Shown here one piece after another: positions 12,745-23,338 of a stretch of 64,000 nucleotides of DNA. This DNA is from Elmis aenea (Eukaryota > Arthropoda > Insecta > Coleoptera > Elmidae): assembly GCA_947652605.1 (NCBI GenBank), contig OX393577.1, positions 58,180,108 through 58,244,107 of the forward strand, read 5' to 3'. Each line of letters opens with the position of its first letter. Position 1 is the stretch's first letter. Below the pieces are notes generated by a model. It was not told the origin of the DNA. It was given only the letters and a program-made list of their open reading frames with translations, and did not search any database. Made by a program: the position numbers and the translations under genes.

Positions 12745-12870
12745 AAACTAACATTGCCAATATTTTATATGGACCATTTATTATAAAAGTGTGGTATAAG
12801 TCCATAATATTTAAGGATTGCATTACAGTTGATTTAAAAATACTGATAAATCTAAGTTTGCCCACTTTCT
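12745..12870 (+). repeat. Dispersed repeat I, copy 1
   Basis: The stretch TGGACCATTTATTATAAAAG, GTATAAGTCCATAATATTTAAGG and GATTTAAAAATACTGATA matches 61460-61570 with moderate divergence, including the spacing of the blocks. No coding content or ends were defined. Confidence 0.55.
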
Positions 12871-13012
12871 AAGAATTTAAATTTGTGTTGTGTGCATTTG
12901 TTCGTTTTATTTAAAAAAATTCATTTAACCGATCTATTTTTGGCTCCTAAGTGAACTTAGGTACACATTTTCATAATTATTAAATTGTAAATATTATTAA
13001 CTTTTATTTATA

Positions 13013-13320
13013 CAGCGTCATTCAAAAATTATGCAACAAATGAAAAAGTTTTTTTATTATCGATTTCTCAGGAAATTTTATTCTTGATAAAAGTTGGTGC
13101 ATGGCCTAAAACCAATTTTAAATGTTAAAATGTTAAAATAAAGGCACTTTGCTTCTGCGAGTATTATACTAAAATCTAGTGTGCCATGAATTTTATTGAA
13201 GTTTATTTCATCTTAAATTTAGTTTTAGGCCATGTACCAATTTTCATCAAAAATAAAATTTTCTGAGAAATCGTTAATAAAAAACTTTTCCATTTGTTGC
13301 ACAGTTTTGGAATGGCGCTG
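13013..13320. mobile_element. Small foldback element, 308 bp
   Basis: It starts CAGCGTCATTCAAAAATTAT and ends in the imperfect inverted form ...TTTTGGAATGGCGCTG, with TA on both sides. The arms share GCAACAAATGAAAAAGTTTT, CGATTTCTCAGGAAATTTTA and GGTGCATGGCCTAAAAC with their inverted copies. It resembles the CAGGGTG foldbacks in size, TA flank and termini. Confidence 0.78.
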
Positions 13321-13495
13321 TATATTTTCAGTTAGATTCAAATTACGCTATATTTTAGTCTGGTTTTGTTTATAAGTAAGAACAAGAAGCAAAATACTTT
13401 TGTTTAATTTCAATATTTATTTACTTTTTGTAAATTGCATTACGCTTATAAGTTTATCTATAAACTTGTCGATTTTTGTATTGCATGGCCAACTT

Positions 13496-13848
13496 CAGGG
13501 GTTTGGAGCAGTCCAATTTTTTAATTGCACCGCTCCGGCATCAAAATACCTGCTCCAGCTCCGCTCCATGCTCCAAATATTGTTAACATTTTAAAAACAA
13601 GTTTTTTGATTTAAACAAAATTATTTTTAAAAACAAAGTTTTAATTTTATCGGATAACAAACAAGTGAAGTTAAATAAATGTTTTAAAAAATCCATTGAT
13701 CTTCAAACGCAAAAAAAAGAAAAAAAAAGCCATTTAAAAAAAATTGTACATAATAAACTGGAGCAGTGGAGTAATCAAAATTATTTGCTCCGGACTCCGC
13801 TCCTGCTCCGGGCAAAAACCCATTGCTCCACTGCTCTGTGCTCCCCTG
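13496..13848. mobile_element. hAT-like non-autonomous element
   Basis: Termini CAGGGGTTTGGAGCAGTCC and (inverted) CAGGGGAGCACAGAGCAGTGG fit hAT-type CAGGGG ends. The interior next to both ends is rich in GCTCC/GGAGC blocks (13545-13570 and 13758-13832), giving subterminal inverted repeats. The flanking 8-mers GCCAACTT and GCTACATT share 5 of 8 positions, possibly an eroded target duplication. No transposase is present; open frames here are not meaningful. Confidence 0.62.
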
Positions 13849-13929
13849 GCTACATTAATTGTAAAATAGCACGGTTTTACTCCTTTGCTTACCCAATGAA
13901 TGCATAATTCTGTGGTCAGCAAAAAGTGG

Positions 13930-15995
13930 AATTTTTCGGGAGCAACGTTTTTTTTTATTTTACTGATTTGAGAGTTTAAATTTTACTTGTATGGTATATT
14001 TAATTAAAATTAATAATTAAATTATGACAATATATCAGCATGATGAATTTTTTTAATAAACAGTAAATACTTGACTTAACCTGGCATGAAATAAGAACGA
14101 CTTAAGTAGTTTTTCACAAATGTAAACAAATGGCTATATCCAGTTTAACTCGTTTATTCTTAAAAAAATTAATGGAGGTAAACATAGATACTCATTTTTA
14201 AACATAACTTTTATTTTCTGTTGATTACACAAAACTTCATTGCAATGGAAAAATATTATTAATAAAAATACGTGAAATGGAACTAAAATTATAAACAGGA
14301 AACACAAGTGTCGAAATTGCAAATTACCAGTAGAAGAACATAACAATATGAATGGTATAAGGTTAATAATAAAAAAATTGCACTTTTTGACTTAAGTGAT
14401 TTTTCCCGCCAACCACAGACGGAAAATGGACTAGAACCAATTTCGTTCTAAATGATTACGCAATGTTTATTATTTGTCTTTTCATTTTTTTTTCTTCTAA
14501 AATTACTCACACCGTTTTTATAATAAACGGTTCATTATGTTGTATTTAATGTATTGCTGGTCCCTTTTTTTTTTAAATTTACAATATAACATCGAATTTT
14601 GATCCAATGCACTCTGGTTTTGTAGGGCACTGTTGCAAAGTTTTCTAAATATCAAAATAAACATGGTAACCATTAATTAATTAATTGATAAAAACGCGTT
14701 CATTGGAATAACTTTTGCCATTTATTTCACAATCTTCTGTTTAAACAACTGAATGTCGCCTTAAAATAACTACAAGCTCTTTCTTGACAAGTTTCTTTTT
14801 ATGAAGCACTGCAATAGAGATATTAAGATCTTAGATATGTCTAGTTTTAGTTATCTAACTATCACTAGTTTGTCATGCTTTTCCATGAAAAATCATCAAT
14901 ATAACTCTTGTCCAATTTAAACAAGTCTATTTGTTGGTCGTCTAAGAGTGAGTTTAGATTTTTTTTAACGCACAGTGCATGGTCTATTAAAAACAAATAA
15001 AATTAAAACAGTAACGAGTTGTACACGTAGGCATATGCCATTGTTGGTAAATTTAATTTTATGCAGTTGTTCGCCTTTAAACAAATGACTAGTTTCAAAA
15101 CCGGAAAATTAAGTACTACAACAATTCAACATCTGATATTCCTGCTGGTATCCGGGTGGAGTTCTTTATCGTGTGTTAAGATAACGGCACCGAAAAGTGT
15201 ATTTCCTGGTTAAACTTCAACCACTCTGAACATATTCTGTTCATGGTCAACTGCCAAATGGCAACCTTCTACAAAATTAGCCGTTAGGGCATTTAAAAAC
15301 ACCACGAAAAGTTAATTAAAAACATTCTAAAACTAACGGTTACAATAACATCTGTATGTGAAGATACCTTTAAACATTTCAGTCATGCGTTACAATAACA
15401 TTAGTTGGCTTTCAAGTTGCTTCTCGCGATTTCAACATTCACCTTCAAAAATGTGTCTCAGATAACCCATTTCTAACTGAATAATTAAGATTTTGAAGAA
15501 AAACACGTGTTCAAAAATTAACTTGTTATCAACATAAGACAAAAAATTTGTACAGTTTTAAATAATACCCGCAATTTTTGCATAAATGTAAATTTGAAAA
15601 AAAAACGACGTTTTAGACCCTTCTTATTCATTTTTGAACATCCACGAACAAAATTTTAATAAATTAAGATGAATTTCAGCAACGTGAAGGACCAAGAATA
15701 CTACCTATTAAGTTAATTGTGAACTGTGATGTATCTACTTTGGTTAAACAAAGAAACACAGAAGTTACTTGCACTCAAAATTAGTTACTATTATCCCAGT
15801 CTATTTCATCCAAATTTATATTTCTCGGAAAATATTGACACAATTCATTACATCCTGGGATCCCAAAAATCCCGGATTTCTTCCCGGAATCTCGGAACAA
15901 GCAACAATGTCAAATATGAGAAATCCTAGTTATTATTTGTAAGTCTCACAAAGATTGAAAATAGTAAGTTGAACGTCTATTAGAAACACAGCAGC
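13930..15995. other. Non-coding stretch
   Basis: AT-rich with no recognisable exon or complete element. A short GGGATCCC/CCCGGAT block at 15858-15895 may be a hAT-like scrap. AAGTGATTTTTCCCGCC at 14393 resembles no other copy closely enough to classify. Confidence 0.45.
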
Positions 15996-16000
15996 AATAA

Positions 16001-16387
16001 TAGTATATTACATAACAAGAGTTGTAAGAAGCATATTTCCACGAGTGCGTAATTGCTTTACAACTCGTGTTTTGTAGCTTACTTTTTCTACGATCGCAAA
16101 ATACCTACGATTTTAACGACTTTTTGGCCAATATACACATGTAATTACGTTGTCTTGTCAATTTTGACGTAAGCCTACTTTGACATTTCTAGACTAGTGT
16201 GCGTTTTGCTTACCGTACGTTATAACTCAGTTACTATGCATGCGGGCAGTGTTTGACGTAAGGCTAGGCTACTTCGATCTTTCTAGACAAGTGTGCGTTT
16301 TGCTTACCGTGCGTTAGGACTGGATCACTTTCTATGCATGCAGGCTGTACGGTAAGAGTCATTTATATTAGTGGTAGTAGAAAAAAA
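16001..16387 (+). repeat. Repeat family B, copy 1 (two internal units)
   Basis: It starts TAGTATATTACATAACAAGA and ends GTGGTAGTAGAAAAAAA; the same ends occur at 24499-24785. An internal unit with GTGTGCGTTTTGCTTACCGT and CTATGCATGC is present twice in tandem here (about 16165-16260 and 16261-16345) but once in the other copy. TTGTAAG...CTTTACAACTCGTG forms a subterminal inverted repeat. Confidence 0.75.
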
Positions 16388-16993
16388 GATTTTTAGTACT
16401 ATCATACATTAGCAAGTACCGTAATTACATCAAATAATTTCAAGATTTGAAGTATAAAATAGCCTTAATTTTATATTTTATGTTACTTCAGACATTACTA
16501 TCATTCTAGATGCAAGTGCTTTTGAAAGTTTAACTCACATGTAAAATTCCCACGACAGTGTTAGATTGATTTAAACTTTCTGACAACTCCATGTTAACAT
16601 CACAAGTCAATCCGGCTGACTAACCAACTGTTGCAAAATCACTTACCCTATTTTTACTACATCAGAGTACGTACTTGCAATTTTATTAAAACATAATTAG
16701 TCAAAAATGATATGGGTTATTACTCAATTCCTGGAGAGTGTAAAAAAATGACGAAATTAAAAAGCTAATTAACAAGTTACCATTAATTAAAGGTCACAAA
16801 AATGTCACACTACATTTAATAACTCGACGGCAGTATAATTCGACCTTCGTTTATTTCTTTGCAGTTTTTCAAGCACGCACTTTTTAGAAAATAAAATTAT
16901 TTGGTAGTTGTCGTTTTTATTACATCGCTGAGGAATTTAAAATGGAGAAATCCTATGAATGTACAAATTAAGTCTTAACCCCCATGTCACTAA

Positions 16994-17202
16994 CCGGGTA
17001 CCCGGGTACCCACCACCTAAGCACTCTTGATAAAAATTTTCAATGTTTTACGGATTTTTTTTTAAACCTCCCAGATCGTCGCGATTTTACATTTTTTAAA
17101 GCGAAACATGCTTTCATATATTTTTCCCCCTTGAAACAAAAAAATGTTTTACATCAAAGTCCCGTAGTCATTCTCAATAAGCGGGTACCCGGGTACCCAC
17201 CT
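16994..17202. repeat. Paired GGGTACCCGGGTACCC palindromes
   Basis: The 20-mer CGGGTACCCGGGTACCCACC occurs at 16995-17014 and again at 17182-17201 in the same orientation, 187 bases apart. Each contains a 16-bp palindrome made of two KpnI-like GGGTACCC units. Such GC-rich blocks stand out against the AT-rich surroundings and may mark the ends of a small DNA element, although same-orientation ends are unusual. Confidence 0.6.
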
Positions 17203-17224
17203 GTAGAAAAATGAGATTTATAAG

Positions 17225-17940
17225 CAATTATCGATTGGACACGGTAATATATGTATAATTACAGGGATGAATAAAAACTAATGTCTATATATGAGGAAAA
17301 ACAATAATATTTATTTAATTGGGCATATTCTTTACATTTTGTAATTATTATGATATGCTCATTGCACAGAAGGTTTTCGCGTGCTATGCAAGATTTTTTT
17401 AGTTTTTCTGCGCTTTTTTATTGCTCCTCTTTAGCACAGGTGACATGAACCAGTAATAATTACGACTGTATAAGTTAAAAGTTATTTTATAAGTTACTGA
17501 TTTGGAGGTTCTGTTACAACTGCGTAAGAATCTTCTACACAAGATTAAATATTTTACTGTAATTTAAAATAATTCACATTTTTTAACGTTGACTTTATTT
17601 AAATATTTAAAATTAAATGACTTATTTCAAGATCGGATTTTACTGGGTATTGCTAAAACAAAAAACTTTCACAAAACAACTGAACGTGAATCAGTACAAC
17701 ACTGGTTGTTAGCTATAACGAACTGCAGAAAAATCTGTATTAATTAGTGAACGGTTACAAAATAGACGAGCATTTATTTCAAAATTTGCTTCATCTCCAT
17801 TGTATCGACGATATAATTAATTTAACGACACAATTATTTCATTGCATTTGTTTGTTTTTGTTTTTAATTAAAGCGGATTTAGTAAAACAACTTAGAATCA
17901 AGTCTAAAGAGTATAACAATACATGTAAAAAATTACAAAT
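17225..17940. other. Non-coding stretch
   Basis: AT-rich. No exon, RNA gene or repeat copy is recognised between the paired palindromes and foldback E. Confidence 0.4.
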
Positions 17941-17943
17941 ATA

Positions 17944-18922
17944 TACCGGGTGTAAATGAAGTGTGGTACACCCCCTTTTTTGCCTTTAGTTTTGATTTTA
18001 GATAAATGAAATTTTAGACATATATGTGCAAAAAAACAGGTTTTTTGAGCACATGCACACAATTGTTTCACTTCCGGTTTCGCCGGAAATGACCCCAACT
18101 TTGTTATTTTAAATGGAATACCCTGTATATTTTTACGTTTTTGGAAAGAGAAAACGATTTTGGATACAACTGCACTACTTTGGTTATTTATTATAACCTC
18201 AAATAATTTTTGAACCAAAATTTAATTTTTTATTAAGTGTGCCGTGATCTGCATAAATTAAATTTTATCATGTCAACAATTGTCCAAAAAACGTTTTTGT
18301 ACATTTTAATTGACATTAAGGTTACTTTAATCGGCTTCGAAGGGGTTGCGGAATCGGTTTTTTGACAAAAAATCATTTTTTTTTTTAAATGGAGCTGTAA
18401 TGGTACAAACGGTTATTTAAATGGAGCATCTTCTAACGAATCCATCTGATTCAAAATCTTCAAATTATTGTAAAGATTTATTAAGAGATTCTGTTAATCG
18501 CAGTAGACTGTGCATAACTGCAACAAAACAAATCATTCAAAATAAAAACAAAGGTGCTATGGAAGATCGCTGTGGAAAGAAACAAATACTTGTTTTTGTA
18601 TGTCATTGCGGTGGTAGAAAAATGATTACACAGTCATTAAATTAAATTTTGGTTCAAAAATTATTTAAGGTTATAAAAATTACCCGAAATAGTGCAGTTG
18701 TATCCAAAATCGTTTCCTCTTTCCAAAAATATAAAAATATACAGGGTGTTTCATTTAAAATAACAAAGTTGGGGTCATTTCCGGCGAAACCGGAATTAAA
18801 ACAATTGTGTGCATGTGCTTAAAAAACCTGTTTTTTGCACATAAGTTTAAATTTTCATTTGTCTCAAATCAAAACTAAAGAGAGAAAAAAAGGGGTGTAC
18901 CACACTTCATTTATACCCGGTA
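17944..18922. mobile_element. Foldback family E, copy 1 (979 bp)
   Basis: Ends TACCGGGTGTAAATGAAGTG and the inverse CACTTCATTTATACCCGGTA. The arms of about 300 bp (17944-18235 and 18640-18922) share GTGTGGTACACCCC, TTTCGCCGGAAATGACCCCA and GGAAAGAGAAAACGATTTTG with their inverse. Inside each arm sits a CCCTGTATATTT or TATACAGGGTGTTT motif (near 18121 and 18739), so each arm may itself have arisen from a smaller element. The centre has a 74-codon open frame at 18421-18645 with no recognisable domain. The second copy (59749-61252) does not keep it intact, so I do not call it a gene. Confidence 0.82.
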
Positions 18923-19047
18923 TTTATAGTAAAAAAAATAGAAATAATTTTGTAGCATCATAGGACCTTTAGCCAACAAAAAAAATTGCAAGGTATTACA
19001 AAAAGAACATATGGTGTACCTACTAGGTAAACCAATTTCTTCTGTAA

Positions 19048-19181
19048 TGGGCCGTTTACACTCATTCTTTTGCACGTGGTTTTGCTATTAGATTTTAAAA
19101 CCTTAAGTGTAAATGGGTACTCGATCATGGGCAAAACAAGGCAGTAAAACCACGTGGAAAACCATAAGTGTTAACGGCCCT
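19048..19181. repeat. Small inverted-repeat element (134 bp)
   Basis: TGGGCCGTTTACACTCAT at the left mirrors GTGTTAACGGCCC at the right. Inner blocks GCACGTGGTTTTGCT and AGTAAAACCACGTGGAAAAC are also inverted, each with a CACGTG hexamer. It fits a short MITE. The family is not identified. Confidence 0.62.
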
Positions 19182-20104
19182 TAACACAACAAATCTGTAG
19201 ACGTTTTTGTACAATTTAATTGAAGCCCACCTCAACTTACGTATCAGCGAGTAACATTTCTACCGACATAAAAACCTGTATTACACATAAATACTTTTAA
19301 CTTTCAGCCATCAACAAAAAAAAACACCATTTCCTTTAATGTAAACATCCTCATTTTATAGAAGTTTATTATAAATTTATTATTTCCTGCAAATACTGCA
19401 TACATTAATTTTCAAAACGCAGCCTTCCTTCGACGCCCACAAACCAACGACGGCTGAAAGGAGTGCAAACATCACTCATTCTGGTACTCACCGCGTTCTT
19501 ATCTAGGAATTTAAAGCACCTACAATTAATAACCAACCAAAATCTTACGAAACTGTGCGACGTGGGCAAAGTAAATGATCCGCCAGTAATTAAATTAATA
19601 AATTAAGCTCACAATACCAATAAACGATGCAAGGCATACAAATTTACCTACACGAATTCATTTTTTAACATGACCACAAATTTAGCGCTGCTATTTGTTT
19701 TCCAAAAAGAGTAAACGCGATTTATAGATCTTCACCAAATCTAATTAGTTGAGAGGCCACTAAGCTAGGTAGTTAATGATGATGTATTTAAATTAACAGA
19801 ATTTAATCAAGCAATTTACACCCACTGAAACTGAACACATACTCTCGGACTTATGCTTGCATTCTGAACCGAACGCTCCAGTCTTGTAGCTACTGAAGAC
19901 TGTACAAATGATAATATCGCGGGACATGGAAGCAAAATACGTAATACAACAACTGTGTTCATTCATGAAAATGATTCATAAAAACGCAGGAAATTTCCGA
20001 TATTGATAGCGCATACGAATCCGTTTATAGTGTTATCATTCATTATTCAGTAAAGTAGCTCTGTAAATTAATAAAACAAATATGGGCAAAAAATAAATTA
20101 TTAC

Positions 20105-20756
20105 GAAAATTTCCTTCACCTGTCAAATTTGCGTTTTCAACCAATCACTAATCTTAAATCTTCTAGAGACTACCAATAGGAGCATTAATACACGGTAATA
20201 ATTTTACATTCCCTGTCAGATGTTGATCCTCCTGTTAAATTTGTGTTTTCGACCAATAACAAACTCAGATTTCCTAGAAACCACCAATAACCATAATCAT
20301 ACACTGATAATATCCTTTTCGCAATTAACAGATTTTCATGCGTTTATTGGTCGTTTTTAAGAAATCTGGGTTTGTGATTGGTCGAAAATGTATATTTGGA
20401 AAGGGAATTAAATATTTTGTTCTTGATAATTTTTTGACGAATTTCGGCGACCAGTAGCGTTACTTTAATGTGGATTAAACCACACACCTGACGCACCACT
20501 CTGACAGTACTTGTAAAATTTGACATAACATACATTTAATTTGACAGGTAGGTTGGGTGAAGGAAATTTTCTGACAAAATATAACTCGTGCATTGCAAAT
20601 AATCTATAATTTTTGACAAATCTTCACTCATGCAAGTTGAATCAGACAAAATCATTCGTGCGCTCGTGTTTTTTTTTTTTCAGCTCAACTTGCATTCGGG
20701 AATATTTACCAAAAATTATCGACAACTTTCAATGCACTTACTACTGAAAATATTGA
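20105..20756 (+). mobile_element. CCAAT-rich composite element A, copy 2
   Basis: Left terminus GAAAATTTCCTTCACCTGTC at 20105 and its inverse ending at 20571 bound the 467-bp first module, with one left arm only. The distal module (20572-20756) opens with AACTCGTGCATTGCAAATAA and ends near CAATGCACTTACTACTG, again an inverted pair. Sequence order is the same as in the copies at 11.1, 32.4 and 34.6 kb. Confidence 0.85.
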
Positions 20757-21029
20757 TGAGACAGGAAATGTTACACAAATCATAACATCTTCTTTTTCTT
20801 GCGCCTCTACCGTTAGGTGCGAGGCTTATGTTTCTCCAGCATTAATTGTAAAAAGGACATATTTTTAGCTTTCTACCCTAGCAAGTTTTGAATTAAAATA
20901 TTAGTCATAAAAAGGTTTTAACAAATCTAATCTACATTTTCGTACAGAATGCTGTGCTAAAACGATACATTACCAAAACTTTTTATATTTCCCTATATGA
21001 CGTTTAATAATATCCTACATTAAGTTTAT

Positions 21030-21670
21030 TAATATCCTATATGTCTTCTTCTTCTCAATGTCGTTTTGTCTTTTCAAGCGTCGGAGGGGATTCTGTGTCC
21101 TGTATTAATTTCTTCCAGGCCTTTCTGTCTCATTCCCTCTACTGTCTTTTCTTTTTCTTCATTCCTTCTACTGTCTTTCCTTTTTCTAACCCTATTTCCC
21201 TTATTTGGTCTACATATTTGCTTCTTGGCCTCCCTCTTTGTTTTTTGGCTGGTTTTTCAATTTCTATTACTTTTCTTGTGATTCTGGCAGGTTTATTCTT
21301 ACCATATATCCATATCTAACAATATAGTTGTTTCTTTTTAATTTTTTCTATTGTTGGCTCTTGTTCTGTTATTTATCTGTTTTCATTTTTTATCCTGTCC
21401 CATTTAGTTGTCCCCGCATTTTTTCTAAGGTATTTCATTTCGATGGCGTTTAATTTAGCTTCGTCTTTTTCCGTAGCGCCCAAAATTTTCGGATGCGGAT
21501 GTTGTTGTTAGCAATGTTACTATAATTTTCATCTCTCAATATCTTTGTGTCCTGGTGCTGTTTTCTTTAAGGAGTAATATATTTCCTTTGATTTGTTAGC
21601 CCTATTTGGATAATTCAGCATCGATTTTCCCATCCTCTGTTATTATACTTTCCAAGTATGTATTCGTATG
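21030..21670 (-). pseudogene. 3' end of a non-LTR retrotransposon
   Basis: On the minus strand, from about 21665 downwards, TYLESIITEDGKIDAE is a reverse transcriptase segment. It is followed by EAKLNAIEMKYLRKNAGT and KWDR (about 21410-21470), then GKNKPARITRKVIEIEKP and RGRPRSKYVDQI (about 21200-21310), the usual basic C-terminus. Frameshifts and stops separate these blocks. The region on the plus strand looks pyrimidine-rich only because it is the complement of a Lys/Arg-rich protein. Confidence 0.75.
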
Positions 21671-21769
21671 TTGTTATTTTTTCCAGTATATTGTTTTTAC
21701 ATTTAATGTTGTTGTTGTTGTTCTGATTATCTTTTTGTTTTTCATTTACGATCATAGTAACAATCAACA

Positions 21770-22785
21770 ATTTGGTTAATAACGTTTAGCATTTTGTTGA
21801 CTTAAATTCCACAATACCGAAAAAGTTAAAAAATTTAGTCAAATCAGTTGTACTTTTGCATGAAATAAACAATGTTGTGCGCAATTGTTTTCGCTTTAAC
21901 AATTTAAAAATTGCATAATTTAGCGTGAATAATAACATTAGTTCAACTTTTTAATTAATATCCAACTTTCTTCTTGTATAAACCAAATTTATTCTAGTAG
22001 GTACGTTTTTTTTTCGAATACATGCAACAGACGAGTAAAAATGAAACGGTTTTAATTTGTCCGTCTTCCATCTCTGATTTCTTACACTGTGAAAGGTACC
22101 AACTAAACCAACATTGAACTTTCTTCCTTTCAAAAAAATTAAAATTCGTTGCAGTTATTACATACATTGAAAAAACAACAACATAATAGAACACATTTTA
22201 CAAATTTTCATGCAGCACAACTAAATAGCATTTACTTAGAAACAAACACAGCCGCAGGATGGTTTCTTTAGTAGCCTCTAACATTTATTATGGCTGAAGA
22301 AGGTCCAACTATTTTGTAAACAAAGTGTCCTTAATTTAAATACACAAACAATTTTGTACAAGAATGAAAATAATTTAATTCAAAACTTCACGACACGCTG
22401 ACAGCTCGTTTGTGAGGCCCCAGGATATGAGTTAATTAGAAATATACCTGGAGGTAATACAGATTTTTGTCACAAACTTTTTGTGCTCTTGAACATTGCA
22501 CCTAATTTTTATTCTAACCATCACAAACTTAAGAGACTTTGTAAAATAAAATATTCTTTACGTAAAATCCATTGCGTGAATAGAACAATAGTATAATGAA
22601 TAATATAATTTTTTTTTATGGTTGCGTATAATTTTATTATAAAAAATCTCATACATTGAAATAGTTAAAAATAAACACACGTGCTTTGCAGTAGAAGTGT
22701 ACCGATAGATACCGTCCAAGGACTATTTACTTCCCAAAACAAAACACGCTGAACTAGATCAGATATAGTTTCACAAAGTCAGCTT
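21770..22785. other. Non-coding stretch
   Basis: No exon or classified repeat is recognised. Short open frames on the minus strand at 21951-22194 have no domain and no relative elsewhere in the window. Confidence 0.4.
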
Positions 22786-23008
22786 ATAAGCGGCCCCTAC
22801 ACCATCAATATTATTGTGCAATATTGCTATTTGCACAATAATATTGGCCGTTTGTGGATCGTATTGAAAGGTTGCACAATATATTGAGTGAATTCAAAAT
22901 TTTTAGATATTTACTGCGCAATATGAAATATATTGCATCGTCGTGTGCAACATTGCTCAATATTGATTCAGTTTTAACCAAAACTTTGTAGAGCAAACAT
23001 CGTGAACA

Positions 23009-23131
23009 ATGTCCAAGTTAAAGGAAGAGGAGAGAAAATTTATTTTAGAGTGTATTGAAGTTTATCGTAGTTTACCAGCTCTGTGGGATGTTAAGTGCAA
23101 GGATTACAGCAATAGAATTTTTAAAAAATGA
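23009..23131 (+). pseudogene. MADF-domain protein start (Harbinger accessory gene)
   Basis: The 40-codon frame runs from ATG at 23009 to TGA at 23129-23131. It reads through [20 protein letters not shown] and [14 protein letters not shown], the first two helices of a MADF (Myb/SANT-like in Adf-1) domain with the characteristic Trp and the LWD...YSN pattern. MADF domains are normally about 85 residues, so only the first half is left. In intact Harbinger elements this protein binds DNA and helps bring the transposase to the nucleus and to the ends. Confidence 0.8.
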
Positions 23132-23133
23132 AC

Positions 23134-23338
23134 AATATGAGGAACCGTCTAATCGCAAAAAGTTTCGAAAATCAATTGGTTCACTTAATCTTAGTTCGTT
23201 TATTAAATTTTCATGAGTGTACTGCTTTCTTTACTAAAACCACTGCTTCATCCATCTGCGTCTTTTCCTCGATTTTTTGTTTCTTAAGCAAACAGCCAGT
23301 GCAATAGCCACACAACTAGCTTCGGTATCCTTCAACAT
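23134..23338 (-). pseudogene. PIF/Harbinger transposase N-terminus
   Basis: The minus-strand frame opens with ATG at 23338 and reads ASCVAIALAVC, then RRRWMKQWF, a TAG TAA pair (23231-23236), then in the same frame KQYTHENLINELRLSEP and DFRNFLRLDG, ending at the deletion junction. The RRxW...W and HENLxxELR...FRNFLR order is the conserved start of Harbinger transposases, ahead of the HTH and DDE domain. The catalytic residues are absent. It converges on the MADF frame at 23009-23131. Confidence 0.8.

Noticed and set aside
13665..13907. Open frames around 13.4-13.9 kb on both strands
   Set aside because: They run across a hAT-like element with GCTCC repeats and have no family resemblance.
15858..15895. 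GGGATCCC / CCCGGAT block as a hAT-type terminus
   Set aside because: No partner end or target duplication was found within a reasonable distance.
18421..18645. 74-codon open frame in the loop of foldback E1 as a captured gene
   Set aside because: No recognisable domain. The corresponding region of E2 (about 60710-60955) has indels and changes that break the frame, so there is no sign of protein-level conservation.
21041..21319. 92-codon plus-strand hydrophobic frame
   Set aside because: It is antisense to a LINE fragment on the minus strand.
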